Positions 1-5,343 of a DNA stretch of 7,439 nt are shown here, piece by piece (the first letter of the stretch is position 1; each line of letters starts with the position of its first letter). Below the pieces are notes generated by a model. It made no database searches and was not told where the DNA came from. It saw only the letters and a list, made by a program, of their open reading frames with translations. This DNA comes from an uncultured Collinsella sp. (GTDB lineage: Bacteria > Actinomycetota > Coriobacteriia > Coriobacteriales > Coriobacteriaceae): NCBI GenBank assembly GCA_958428675.1, contig CAUAGV010000079.1, positions 1 to 7,439 on the forward strand, in the 5' to 3' direction. The translations under genes and the position numbers were made by a program.

Positions 1-646
1 CGAGAATGGTCTCACATGAAGTGTCGGGCGCCATGGCCTGGCTGTAGTTGAACACGATATAGGTGGCGTGCTCGCAGGCGTTTGCGATTTGAGCAAGCAT
101 ACGTTTTATGACGCCGTTGCGCAGTCCCACGCCAAGCTCGAGGATGGCAACCCTGTCGTTGCGATGGGCTCGCACAAGGTGCGCAAGCTCTTCGAGCTGG
201 GCCGCGGCGATGGCGTCTGGATGAGTGAGACGCAGCTCGTCGATCGACGTGCGCGTGCTCCCCTCCGTCTCGAGCACGCGGTTCTCGTCGAACCCTGCGC
301 GCGCAAAATGCCCGTCGATATTGCAGGTGATCACGAAAGAGTCCGCATGCTCCGTAAGACGCCGCAGCGTGTTCATGAGCGGGCTGGGCTCATATTCGAG
401 ATACTCCTTTTGATGGAATCGCTCGGCCCATCGACGTCGTACGTTTGCATCTGGGGAGGCGAGCCCCTGCAGTATGCAGCCGATGCCGTCGGCCTGGGCG
501 AGGTCTCCGTATGTCTCCCAAAAATGATAGTCAGCGCGAAAGAGGTTGAGCCCCTCCGCCATGTCGAGTCCGTTGCTAGCGCCGATGATGACAAGATCCG
601 CCTCGGCTAGCGCTCGGCCGATGCGAGCCGCTTTTGCCGCTTCCAT
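1..646 (-). CDS. Divergent SIR2-family protein lacking zinc ribbon (3' end outside window)
   Basis: The frame is open without a stop from an ATG at 646 to the left edge; 215 residues are visible. A Rossmann-type NAD site is seen at about residues 17-34 (ADLVIIGASNGLDMAEGL), then the sirtuin-like ITCNIDGHFARAG at 106-118 (canonical sirtuins: QNID), then VLETEGS at 124-130 where sirtuins have a VIELHGS-like motif. The catalytic His is therefore Glu128. The second Rossmann half, ILELGVGLRNGVIKRML, is at 168-184. Only about 38 residues lie between these, and they contain no Cys, so the four-Cys zinc ribbon is missing. The start is 3 bases after the upstream stop, with GGGAAGG at 653-659 (6-base spacing), so the gene is in an operon and probably translationally coupled to the SirTM-like gene. 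Activity cannot be read from sequence: it may be an ADP-ribosyltransferase, an NAD-binding regulator or a partner subunit. The SIR2 fold is fairly sure; the function is unknown. Confidence 0.8.
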   Translation of the reverse strand, partial: MEAAKAARIGRALAEADLVIIGASNGLDMAEGLNLFRADYHFWETYGDLAQADGIGCILQGLASPDANVRRRWAERFHQKEYLEYEPSPLMNTLRRLTEHADSFVITCNIDGHFARAGFDENRVLETEGSTRTSIDELRLTHPDAIAAAQLEELAHLVRAHRNDRVAILELGVGLRNGVIKRMLAQIANACEHATYIVFNYSQAMAPDTSCETIL

Positions 647-649
647 GCG

Positions 650-1615
650 CTACCTTCCCAACGTCTTGCGCGCGTCGGCGAGCACGTCGGCGATGTCGGC
701 GCGGATCGCCATGCCTCGGTCCTCGATTGCGCGGGGGAGAAACTGCGTCTGATTGTTCACGGCGATGTAGCTCGCCTGCGGCAACTGCGCCGTGAGAGTC
801 CAGAACGGCTCCTGGATAAACGCGGGCGTGATGCGGCCCACGCCCAGTTCAAGGAAAAGTATCTTCTGATGCGCGTGCGCGTCGAGCCAGTCGGAGACCT
901 TGCGGTACTGCTCCTCGTAGAGCTCGCCCTGCAAAAAGTTGCCGTAGCCGCGAACCCAGGGGAACGCCTCGGCCCCGCAGTGCGGGCAGCGCGGCACGAG
1001 CTCTGTTGGAACCTCTAGGTCGTCTCCCATGGCCTCGATCATGCGGGAGACGGGCTCGGTCGCATCCCATACGTCATCGGTGCAGCAGCGGGAGCACTGG
1101 AAGAAGCGGTGGTCGCCCTGGATCTCCGCCACCTTCTCCCAAGGGTAGATCTTTACGAACTGCGTGTCCTGGTTGGTGGTGAGCACGAAGAAGTCCTTCT
1201 CGGCAAGAATAGCGTCGAGGTCCTTGTAGGGCTGGCGTAGCGGGGCGTTGAGCGTGGTGTCGAGGAAGGTGGCAAGATAGCCCCAGCGCGCCTCGGCGGT
1301 GGGCCAGCGATAGAATGAGCCCTCGAAAGCGCCCTTGAAACCGTAACGCTCGGCGAACTTGCCGAAATGCCTGCGATAGGTTGCATTGTCCTCGTAGTAG
1401 AAGTCGCCGCCGCCTGCCGCGGAGAGCCCGGAGGCACCGCCCACAAGCACGCAGTCTGCCTCCTCGACCATGCGGGCAAAGTCCTCGATCTGCTGGTCGT
1501 AGGGCTTAGGCTCGCGGTCACTCAGGTCGTAGGGCGTGCCACCGCTGCGATAGGCTGCCTGATGGGAAAACGACCGGTTGGTGAGTTCGACGACGAGTTT
1601 CTCGTAAAAAGTCAT
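650..1615 (-). CDS. SirTM-like sirtuin, probable protein ADP-ribosyltransferase
   Basis: The protein is 321 aa, cytoplasmic, SIR2 fold. Seen: NAD loop GGASGLSAAGG at 59-69, TTNQDTQF at 146-153 (canonical QNID region), EIQGDHR at 164-170, zinc-ribbon cysteines C174, C177, C210 and C213, GVGRITP at 258-264 and EPFW at 269-272. The order and wording, including EPFW and the long zinc module, match my recollection of SirTM (class M) sirtuins of Streptococcus and Staphylococcus. Those transfer ADP-ribose from NAD onto a lipoylated GcvH-like protein and use Gln where deacetylases use His; here Gln166 holds that place. The known SirTM partners (macrodomain hydrolase, GcvH-L, LplA2) are not in the window. 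I chose ATG 1615 because AAAGAGAG precedes it and the family begins close to the NAD domain; the frame stays open to 1747, but that extension crosses the divergent regulatory gap. It is the first gene of a pair with the divergent SIR2 gene and is divergent from a TetR gene. The family is fairly sure, the substrate is unknown. Confidence 0.85.
   Translation of the reverse strand: MTFYEKLVVELTNRSFSHQAAYRSGGTPYDLSDREPKPYDQQIEDFARMVEEADCVLVGGASGLSAAGGGDFYYEDNATYRRHFGKFAERYGFKGAFEGSFYRWPTAEARWGYLATFLDTTLNAPLRQPYKDLDAILAEKDFFVLTTNQDTQFVKIYPWEKVAEIQGDHRFFQCSRCCTDDVWDATEPVSRMIEAMGDDLEVPTELVPRCPHCGAEAFPWVRGYGNFLQGELYEEQYRKVSDWLDAHAHQKILFLELGVGRITPAFIQEPFWTLTAQLPQASYIAVNNQTQFLPRAIEDRGMAIRADIADVLADARKTLGR
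653..659 (-). promoter_or_regulatory. Ribosome binding site of second sirtuin gene
   Basis: On the minus strand GGGAAGG stands 6 bases before ATG 646 and lies inside the last codons of the upstream gene (stop TAG at 650-652). It fixes the start of the edge-truncated SIR2 gene and suggests coupled translation of the pair. Confidence 0.7.
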
Positions 1616-1758
1616 GCAAAGCTCTCTTTCGGCTACAATGAACAGGTGTCTATAAAAAGTATCAATGTTGATTTGCGTGAGAGCAATGAACAGCTTTGAA
1701 GCGCTGTCGATAAACGAACGTCTGCCGGGCATTGTTGAGCGTTGCAATTGGAGGAGCC
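1616..1758. promoter_or_regulatory. Divergent sirtuin/TetR control region with two short palindromes
   Basis: This gap must carry the promoters of the minus-strand sirtuin pair and the plus-strand TetR gene. Two inverted repeats are visible: ATCAATGTTGAT at 1661-1672 (5-bp arms, 2-bp centre) and ACAGC...GCTGT at 1690-1707 (5-bp arms, 8-bp centre). On the minus strand, TTGATA (complement of 1660-1665) is a fair -35 and overlaps the first palindrome, but the hexamer 17 bases on (TTCATT) is a poor -10. No convincing promoter was found for the TetR gene. TetR proteins usually bind palindromes in their own divergent promoter region, so both repeats are candidate operators; this is inference. Confidence 0.4.
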
Positions 1759-2313
1759 ATGGAAGTGGGGAAGATCGATCGTCGCCGACGCTATACGCTC
1801 TCGGTCATACGGGAGGCCTTCTTTGCGTTGCTGGCCGAGGTTGGCTTCGCAAAGATGACGGTGGCGGATATCTGCCGTCGCGCCGATATCAACCGCGGTA
1901 CGTTCTATCTGCATTACGAGGACAAGTTTGCGCTGCTTGACGCGCTTATAGATGAGGCTCTGACAGCAGCGCCTCCGCTCGTGGGGACGGAGTCGGGGGC
2001 CCTTTGCCAGCGCCCGCCGGCAAACGATGACTATTATCTGCTCTACTCGGATGACGACGCGTACGCCCGGGTGGCGCAGCACGTTATCGAGCGCGGCGCC
2101 GAGCAGATGGTTCCCTCGATTATGGAGGAAACCGGGCTTTCGCGCGAGGACGCCTATCTGCTCTTCGTCCACAACGTCCAGGGAAATCTCGCGGTCAACC
2201 GCCTACTCGGTTGGAGGCGAGGGCCCGAGTTTGCCCACGCCCAGGAGCTGCTCAGCGCCTATTCCGAAGGGGGCATGCGGGCGGTATCGGCTCGTCACGA
2301 TTCCCGTAGTTGA
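1759..2313 (+). CDS. TetR/AcrR-family transcriptional regulator
   Basis: This 184-aa protein has the standard TetR size. Residues 12-60 form the N-terminal DNA-binding domain: a helix (YTLSVIREAFFALLAEVGF), then the helix-turn-helix ADICRRADINRGTFYLHYED with the family's GTFYxHYxDK signature. The C-terminal ligand/dimer part (about 70-184) is predicted helical and ends with a segment around EDAYLLFVHNVQGNLAVNRLL that resembles C-terminal domains of DhaS-like TetR proteins; the ligand cannot be guessed. I chose ATG 1759 because GGAGGAG at 1750-1756 stands just before it (short spacing) and the HTH begins at the usual distance; an in-frame TTG at 1732 is less likely. The gene is divergent from the sirtuin pair, so it most likely represses that operon and itself through operators in 1616-1758. 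The family is sure, the target is inferred from position. Confidence 0.93.
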   Translation: MEVGKIDRRRRYTLSVIREAFFALLAEVGFAKMTVADICRRADINRGTFYLHYEDKFALLDALIDEALTAAPPLVGTESGALCQRPPANDDYYLLYSDDDAYARVAQHVIERGAEQMVPSIMEETGLSREDAYLLFVHNVQGNLAVNRLLGWRRGPEFAHAQELLSAYSEGGMRAVSARHDSRS

Positions 2314-2555
2314 TCTTGACTGTGGACTCCTTACAAGTCTTGCTCGAGATCGAGCGGAGGCTGGGCCCTGCCGAATCGGAGCTATGGCGATCAAAAATGT
2401 TGCCAGAAGACGCCGTCGACGCTGTTTGCGATGGGGCAGAGCTCGATGGCGGTTCGGCACAGTCTGTTTCGACGGTTTCGCGGGGCGTTGATGGCGTGAA
2501 GGCGACCGTTGGAAAAAAGCTCATTTCCGTGGGGAAGAAACTTCTCGGTGCGTAA
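2310..2555 (+). CDS. Possible small protein with cationic C-terminal helix
   Basis: This is an open frame of up to 81 aa that overlaps the TetR stop by 4 bases if TTG 2310 is used; GTG 2322 is the other candidate start. No Shine-Dalgarno is visible for either. The predicted sequence looks protein-like: an amphipathic acidic/leucine N-terminal helix (about SLQVLLEIERRLG), a middle rich in Asp, Gly and Ser, and a cationic amphipathic end (GVKATVGKKLISVGKKLLGA). No membrane anchor or known domain is recognised. If real it would be expressed with the TetR gene by stop-start coupling. Alternatives are the tail of a lost gene or a chance open frame in the TetR 3' region. I would call it hypothetical only. 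Confidence 0.3.
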   Translation: MILTVDSLQVLLEIERRLGPAESELWRSKMLPEDAVDAVCDGAELDGGSAQSVSTVSRGVDGVKATVGKKLISVGKKLLGA

Positions 2556-2582
2556 AGCTCATCGGAGCGGGGATAGAGCTTT
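2554..2582. terminator. Weak candidate terminator hairpin between convergent genes
   Basis: AAAGCTC at 2554-2560 pairs perfectly with GAGCTTT at 2576-2582 across a 15-base loop. It lies in the gap between the plus-strand small ORF (stop TAA at 2553-2555) and the end of the minus-strand surface-protein gene (2606), where a bidirectional terminator would be expected. The stem is short, not GC-rich, and has no extended T-run after it on either strand, so it may be chance. Confidence 0.3.
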
Positions 2583-2605
2583 GTCTACGGGGTACGAAAT
2601 GCTGG

Positions 2606-3463
2606 CTAGCGGTTGCGACGCCTTGTTGCAGAAATGCCAAATGCCGCAACTACACCACCGGCAATACTCAGGGCGGCTGCCATCGCACCGTTGTCGCCCG
2701 TCGCGGGTAGGGTGGTCCCGGCTGGTTTAACCGCCGCTACTGCCTTGGTGGAAACGGGATTTGCCGTGGGCTTTTTTGCATTGGGCTGCGGTGTGGGCTC
2801 GGGCTTGGTTTTCGGTTCGAGCTTGGAATCGCTCGTATCGGTTGCAATCAAGTGCACATCACTGTCGAAGAAGCAACGGATGTTGTAATTGTGCGTAATC
2901 CCCTGCCCACTGTCAACGTGTGTGCCAAGGTAGGTTGAGCTGTTGAGGTTCAGCCTGTAAGGGATTTGGTCGTCGGCGTAACTGCCTGTAAAGACTACGG
3001 TTGCTCTAACGTGATTGTCGATCATGGTCAGGGCAATAGAGACGCTGGCCTCTTTGGGGTTCTCTGTTTTTATAAGGCTTTCGGTATCGGTGTCGATCTT
3101 GAAGAGATGGACGGTGTCGTTAAGCCCGTAGATGAAGTCCTCGGGTTTGTCGGGAAAATCGTATACAAGAGCCTCGTTCTGGACCAACTCGAAAGCAGGG
3201 GGTAGCTCCAAATCGTAGTAATGATCGACGGTGGTTGCTGTGAGACTGCCTTCCGCGTTGACTTCGTCGCAGGTGATGGGTGTTGCGACATCGGATTCGG
3301 GCATTTCGGTCGCCAGTGCTGCGCAGGGTAGCAAAAGCTGCCCTGCCATAAGAATGCTTACTCCGAAGGCAACGACTCTGGCGCCTGCATGAAGCTTGAC
3401 GTTGCGGATAGACAGGCCAGTGCGTTTGTTATGGGTTTGCGGTGCAACATGCTGTCCATACAT
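2606..3463 (-). CDS. LPXTG-anchored (LPATG) secreted cell-wall surface protein
   Basis: The 285-aa protein carries the full set of sortase-substrate features. A long signal peptide with a basic N-region and a hydrophobic core at about 29-48 (RVVAFGVSILMAGQLLL) ends in a likely signal peptidase site after ALA at 49-51. A beta-rich globular part of about 150 residues follows, with two cysteines, C65 and C197, that could form a disulfide. A Pro/Lys/Thr-rich stalk at about 213-248 spans the wall. Then come LPATG at 252-256, a hydrophobic segment, and the basic tail RRRNR. Sortase would cut between Thr and Gly and attach the protein to peptidoglycan. The start is firm: AAGGAG stands 6 bases before ATG 3463. 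I do not recognise the globular domain; it resembles small adhesin or pilin-like beta domains only in general style. No sortase gene is in the window. More AT-ending codons than the topoisomerase gene suggest an accessory gene. Confidence 0.88.
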   Translation of the reverse strand: MYGQHVAPQTHNKRTGLSIRNVKLHAGARVVAFGVSILMAGQLLLPCAALATEMPESDVATPITCDEVNAEGSLTATTVDHYYDLELPPAFELVQNEALVYDFPDKPEDFIYGLNDTVHLFKIDTDTESLIKTENPKEASVSIALTMIDNHVRATVVFTGSYADDQIPYRLNLNSSTYLGTHVDSGQGITHNYNIRCFFDSDVHLIATDTSDSKLEPKTKPEPTPQPNAKKPTANPVSTKAVAAVKPAGTTLPATGDNGAMAAALSIAGGVVAAFGISATRRRNR

Positions 3464-3469
3464 AAGGCG

Positions 3470-3475
3470 CTCCTT
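3470..3475 (-). promoter_or_regulatory. Strong ribosome binding site of surface-protein gene
   Basis: AAGGAG on the minus strand with 6-base spacing to ATG 3463; it settles the start of the LPATG protein. Farther upstream, TATAGA (minus strand, 3499-3504) is a possible -10 element, but no recognisable -35 stands at the right distance, so the promoter is not called. Confidence 0.75.
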
Positions 3476-3534
3476 GTTCGTAGGCCGGTTTCCGTGGATC
3501 TATATTGCGCCTGCCCGATTCGGCCAGGCTCATA

Positions 3535-3553
3535 CACGCGAACGCTCACGCGA
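3535..3553. repeat. Short direct repeat upstream of surface-protein gene
   Basis: CACGCGA occurs at 3535-3541 and again at 3547-3553, 12 bases apart start to start, that is about one helical turn. It lies roughly 30-50 bases upstream of the possible -10 of the surface-protein gene, where an activator or repressor could bind. With 7-base units it could be chance. Confidence 0.25.
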
Positions 3554-3557
3554 GTAG

Positions 3558-3737
3558 GAGAAAGCTCTAGTTAATTTTCCCACAGTCGACACTTTGCGGC
3601 CAACGATTTGCTGTTCAATTCTCGGAGAGAGAATCAAGACAGTTGAGGAGTTGTCAGGCAATGAGACCGAGCGCGACAGCATGGCATCCTCGCCCAAGTC
3701 GAAAGAGGTGCGCGAGCTCGCTCGCAAGCTCGCCTAA
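3558..3737 (+). pseudogene. Orphan 3' gene tail, plus strand
   Basis: After a TAG at 3555-3557 this frame is open for 59 codons and ends at TAA 3735-3737. The last 35-40 codons look truly coding: charged, helical sequence (GERIKTVEELSGNETERD, then PKSKEVRELARKLA) with GAG, CGC, CTC, GCC and AAG codons of the genome's preferred type. There is no ATG in the first 41 codons, and the first 20 codons (including ICCSIL) do not look like protein. I read it as the C-terminal tail of a gene whose front was lost, perhaps by deletion or insertion near 3600. I do not recognise the family. It points towards the minus-strand ATPase tail at 3846-4058, so both are debris of an earlier gene arrangement. A short real gene with a TTG start (3594 or near codon 32) cannot be excluded. 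Confidence 0.35.
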
Positions 3738-3750
3738 GGGTAAGAAGAAC

Positions 3751-3815
3751 GCATGGCAATCGGTGTTGGTGGAAATGCTTGCTGTCCTTATCAAGAGGAT
3801 TACTGATTGCCATAC
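3751..3815. repeat. Imperfect inverted repeat with 14-base arms
   Basis: GCATGGCAATCGGT at 3751-3764 is inverted as ACTGATTGCCATAC at 3802-3815 (12 of 14 positions pair, 9 in a row), with 37 bases between. It sits between the two orphan gene tails. There is no T-run for a terminator. It could be a small mobile-element remnant, a protein-binding site or an RNA hairpin. The interval also holds a 17-codon ATG frame (3753 to TGA 3803-3805 or so) that I do not trust as a gene. Confidence 0.4.
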
Positions 3816-3845
3816 AACGATGCTCCAGCGGACAATTCCGGTGTG

Positions 3846-4058
3846 CTAAAACGCCTTCTCGCTCAAGAATTCCCTGAACGCGGGGATGTCGAAGCCGACG
3901 AGGCCACGTCCACGTTTCCCGATAACGCCGTCCTCGAGGAGGCGGCGCTTGTACTGGCTTGCGTAGTTGCTGGCGACGCCCATACGCTTGACGATCTCCG
4001 AGACCCTGCTGGATCCAGAATCAGGCAGAAGATTGTGAGTGAAAATCGGGAGTAGCAC
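3846..4058 (-). pseudogene. Decapitated AAA-type ATPase: C-terminal winged-helix tail only
   Basis: About 60 residues read like the very C-terminus of AAA-family ATP-binding proteins: a winged-helix segment RVSEIVKRMGVASNYASQYK, followed by RRLLEDGVIGKRGRGLVGFD and IPAFREFLSEKAF, then TAG at 3846-3848. Recognisable homology begins near residues LLPDSGSS. Nothing of the ATPase core (Walker A/B) lies upstream; instead the frame runs into the hairpin at 4042-4068, and the only start-like codon (GTG 4058) is inside that hairpin without a ribosome site. I therefore call it a truncated remnant. It faces an intact plus-strand ATPase of a different type (AAA_14/DUF4143), whose arrival with its hairpin and promoter may have removed the front of this gene. 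The winged-helix identity is moderately sure. Confidence 0.65.
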
Positions 4059-4068
4059 TCCCGATTTT
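4042..4068. terminator. Perfect 12-bp stem bidirectional terminator hairpin
   Basis: AAAATCGGGAGT at 4042-4053 pairs perfectly with ACTCCCGATTTT at 4057-4068 around a 3-base loop. The stem is flanked by A and T runs, so on either strand it ends in U-rich RNA as an intrinsic terminator does. It ends no intact gene: the plus-strand tail to its left stops 300 bases earlier, and no minus-strand gene ends to its right. It stands directly before the ATPase promoter, whose -35 starts in its T-run, so it may shield that gene from read-through. Confidence 0.75.
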
Positions 4069-4095
4069 GACCAATTAACGTTTGTACGAGATAAT
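4067..4095 (+). promoter_or_regulatory. Sigma70-type promoter of AAA_14 ATPase gene
   Basis: TTGACC at 4067-4072 (5 of 6 to TTGACA) and GATAAT at 4090-4095 (5 of 6 to TATAAT) are separated by exactly 17 bases. Transcription would start near 4102, giving a leader of about 20 bases with GGGAGG at 4108-4113 and ATG at 4121 (7-base spacing). The -35 overlaps the last two T of the upstream terminator hairpin. This is the clearest promoter in the window. Confidence 0.75.
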
Positions 4096-4120
4096 AGGCT
4101 CCATAACGGGAGGCGATTCT

Positions 4121-5329
4121 ATGTACATCGAGCGCGAAATTGAACAGACGATAGATTCGATGCTGGGACAGGGAAAAGTTGTCCTGGTGACCGGAGCGCG
4201 CCAAGTTGGGAAGACGACGGTTCTCAAGCAACATCTAGGCGACCGATTCGACTATGTTTCGATGGAGAACCCGCGGGATTATCTTCTTGCAAAAGAGGAT
4301 GCCGCCCTGTTTTTCGAGTCTCATGATTTGCCGATCATCATTGATGAGATTCAGCGCGTGCCTGAGCTTTTTTCTCCGGTGAAGTGGGTTGTCGATCAAT
4401 CAGAGGAGAAGGGCCGAATCGTCCTCACGGGATCCCAGACATATCACCTCATGAAAGGGGTGAGCGAATCTTTGGCGGGGAGGATTAGAATTCTGGAGAT
4501 GCCCTCTTTAAGCTTGCGAGAGCTTGTTGGTGGTTCCCAGAACCCTCGTCCGTATATCCCCAAAAAGGTTTCCTTGGCCTCTAAGATGTCTTCGGGAAAT
4601 ATTTGGAACATCATCCATAGGGGTTCGATGCCCGAACTGCAAGACCCAAATATCGATTGGGACTCCTATTATTCCGACTACGTTGTCGCATATCTCGAAC
4701 GCGATGTTCGCGATCTTGTAAACGTGAAGGATGAGGCGAAGTTCTACAGCTTTATGGTCGCGTGCGCAGCGAGAACGGGGCAACTGTTAAATGCCACCGA
4801 TATTGGAAACACCGTTGACGTCGACCGTAAGACGGTGAAGGCTTGGCTCTCGGTTTTGCAGGCGTCGAACATCGTTCGGATTGTCGAGCCCTTTTGGCCT
4901 AATGTCGATAAGCGTCTGACCAAGACCCCTAAGATATTCTTTATGGATACAGGTCTTGTTTGTCATCTAACGAGGTGGATAACGCCGGAGCAATTGCGCA
5001 ACGGGGCCGCGGCGGGGCATATATTTGAGACGTTCGTTGTCTCAGAAATTTTGAAGAGCTTTATGAACGCGGGGAAGAGCCTTCGCGACGTATGGTTCTA
5101 TCGAGACCAAAAGAAGCGCGAAATTGATTTGCTCATTCAAGAGGGCCATATTCTCCATCCCGTCGAGGTGAAGATGTCAGCCACGGTGGGCAAAGATGCT
5201 GTAAAGAATTATTCCTGTCTCGAGGGCCTGACCGGCTATGAAATTGGGTTTGGACACGTTGTCTGTCAAACCCCGGATCCATACCTTATTACCAAGGATG
5301 TCCAAGCGATTCCCGTGTGGGGCATATGA
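4121..5329 (+). CDS. AAA_14/DUF4143 ATP-binding protein
   Basis: The intact 402-aa protein has the usual family length. An N-terminal AAA_14 ATPase carries Walker A GARQVGKTT at 25-33, Walker B PIIIDEIQ at 71-78, sensor-type LTGSQ at 102-106 and the conserved SLAGRI at 117-122. The DUF4143 part follows, with YLERDVRDL at 191-199, a small winged-helix-like segment at about 222-252 (NATDIGNTVDVDRKTVKAWL) and FFMDTGLVCHL at 273-283. At the end EIDLLI (334-339) and HPVEVK (346-351) have the E-x-D...E-x-K spacing of a PD-(D/E)XK nuclease-like fold. The family is very common in gut bacteria and archaea and often varies between strains; its cellular role is not established, with proposals including mobile-element or defence functions. 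The start is fixed by GGGAGG at 4108-4113. It is a single gene with its own promoter and probable terminators on both sides. Codons are more AT-ending than in the topoisomerase gene, which suggests acquisition. Confidence 0.92.
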   Translation: MYIEREIEQTIDSMLGQGKVVLVTGARQVGKTTVLKQHLGDRFDYVSMENPRDYLLAKEDAALFFESHDLPIIIDEIQRVPELFSPVKWVVDQSEEKGRIVLTGSQTYHLMKGVSESLAGRIRILEMPSLSLRELVGGSQNPRPYIPKKVSLASKMSSGNIWNIIHRGSMPELQDPNIDWDSYYSDYVVAYLERDVRDLVNVKDEAKFYSFMVACAARTGQLLNATDIGNTVDVDRKTVKAWLSVLQASNIVRIVEPFWPNVDKRLTKTPKIFFMDTGLVCHLTRWITPEQLRNGAAAGHIFETFVVSEILKSFMNAGKSLRDVWFYRDQKKREIDLLIQEGHILHPVEVKMSATVGKDAVKNYSCLEGLTGYEIGFGHVVCQTPDPYLITKDVQAIPVWGI

Positions 5330-5343
5330 TATACGTTGCAACG

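Noticed and set aside
68..610. 180-codon plus-strand open frame
   Set aside because: It is antisense to the SIR2 gene at 1-646, whose frame has clear sirtuin motifs and a good ribosome site; the opposite frame has no recognisable protein features.
1616..1747. 44-residue N-terminal extension of the SirTM-like protein
   Set aside because: The frame is open, but it would consume the whole divergent promoter region and lacks family resemblance; ATG 1615 has an AAAGAGAG ribosome site.
1633..2172. 179-codon minus-strand open frame
   Set aside because: Antisense of the TetR gene, running across the divergent regulatory gap; no ribosome site or known domain.
3753..3805. 17-codon ATG peptide inside the inverted repeat, as a leader peptide
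   Set aside because: No ribosome site of quality, no attenuator-like hairpins after it and no gene downstream that it could control.
4082..4120. Upstream non-ATG start for the AAA_14 ATPase
   Set aside because: It lies on the promoter -10 region before the expected transcription start; ATG 4121 has GGGAGG at ideal spacing.
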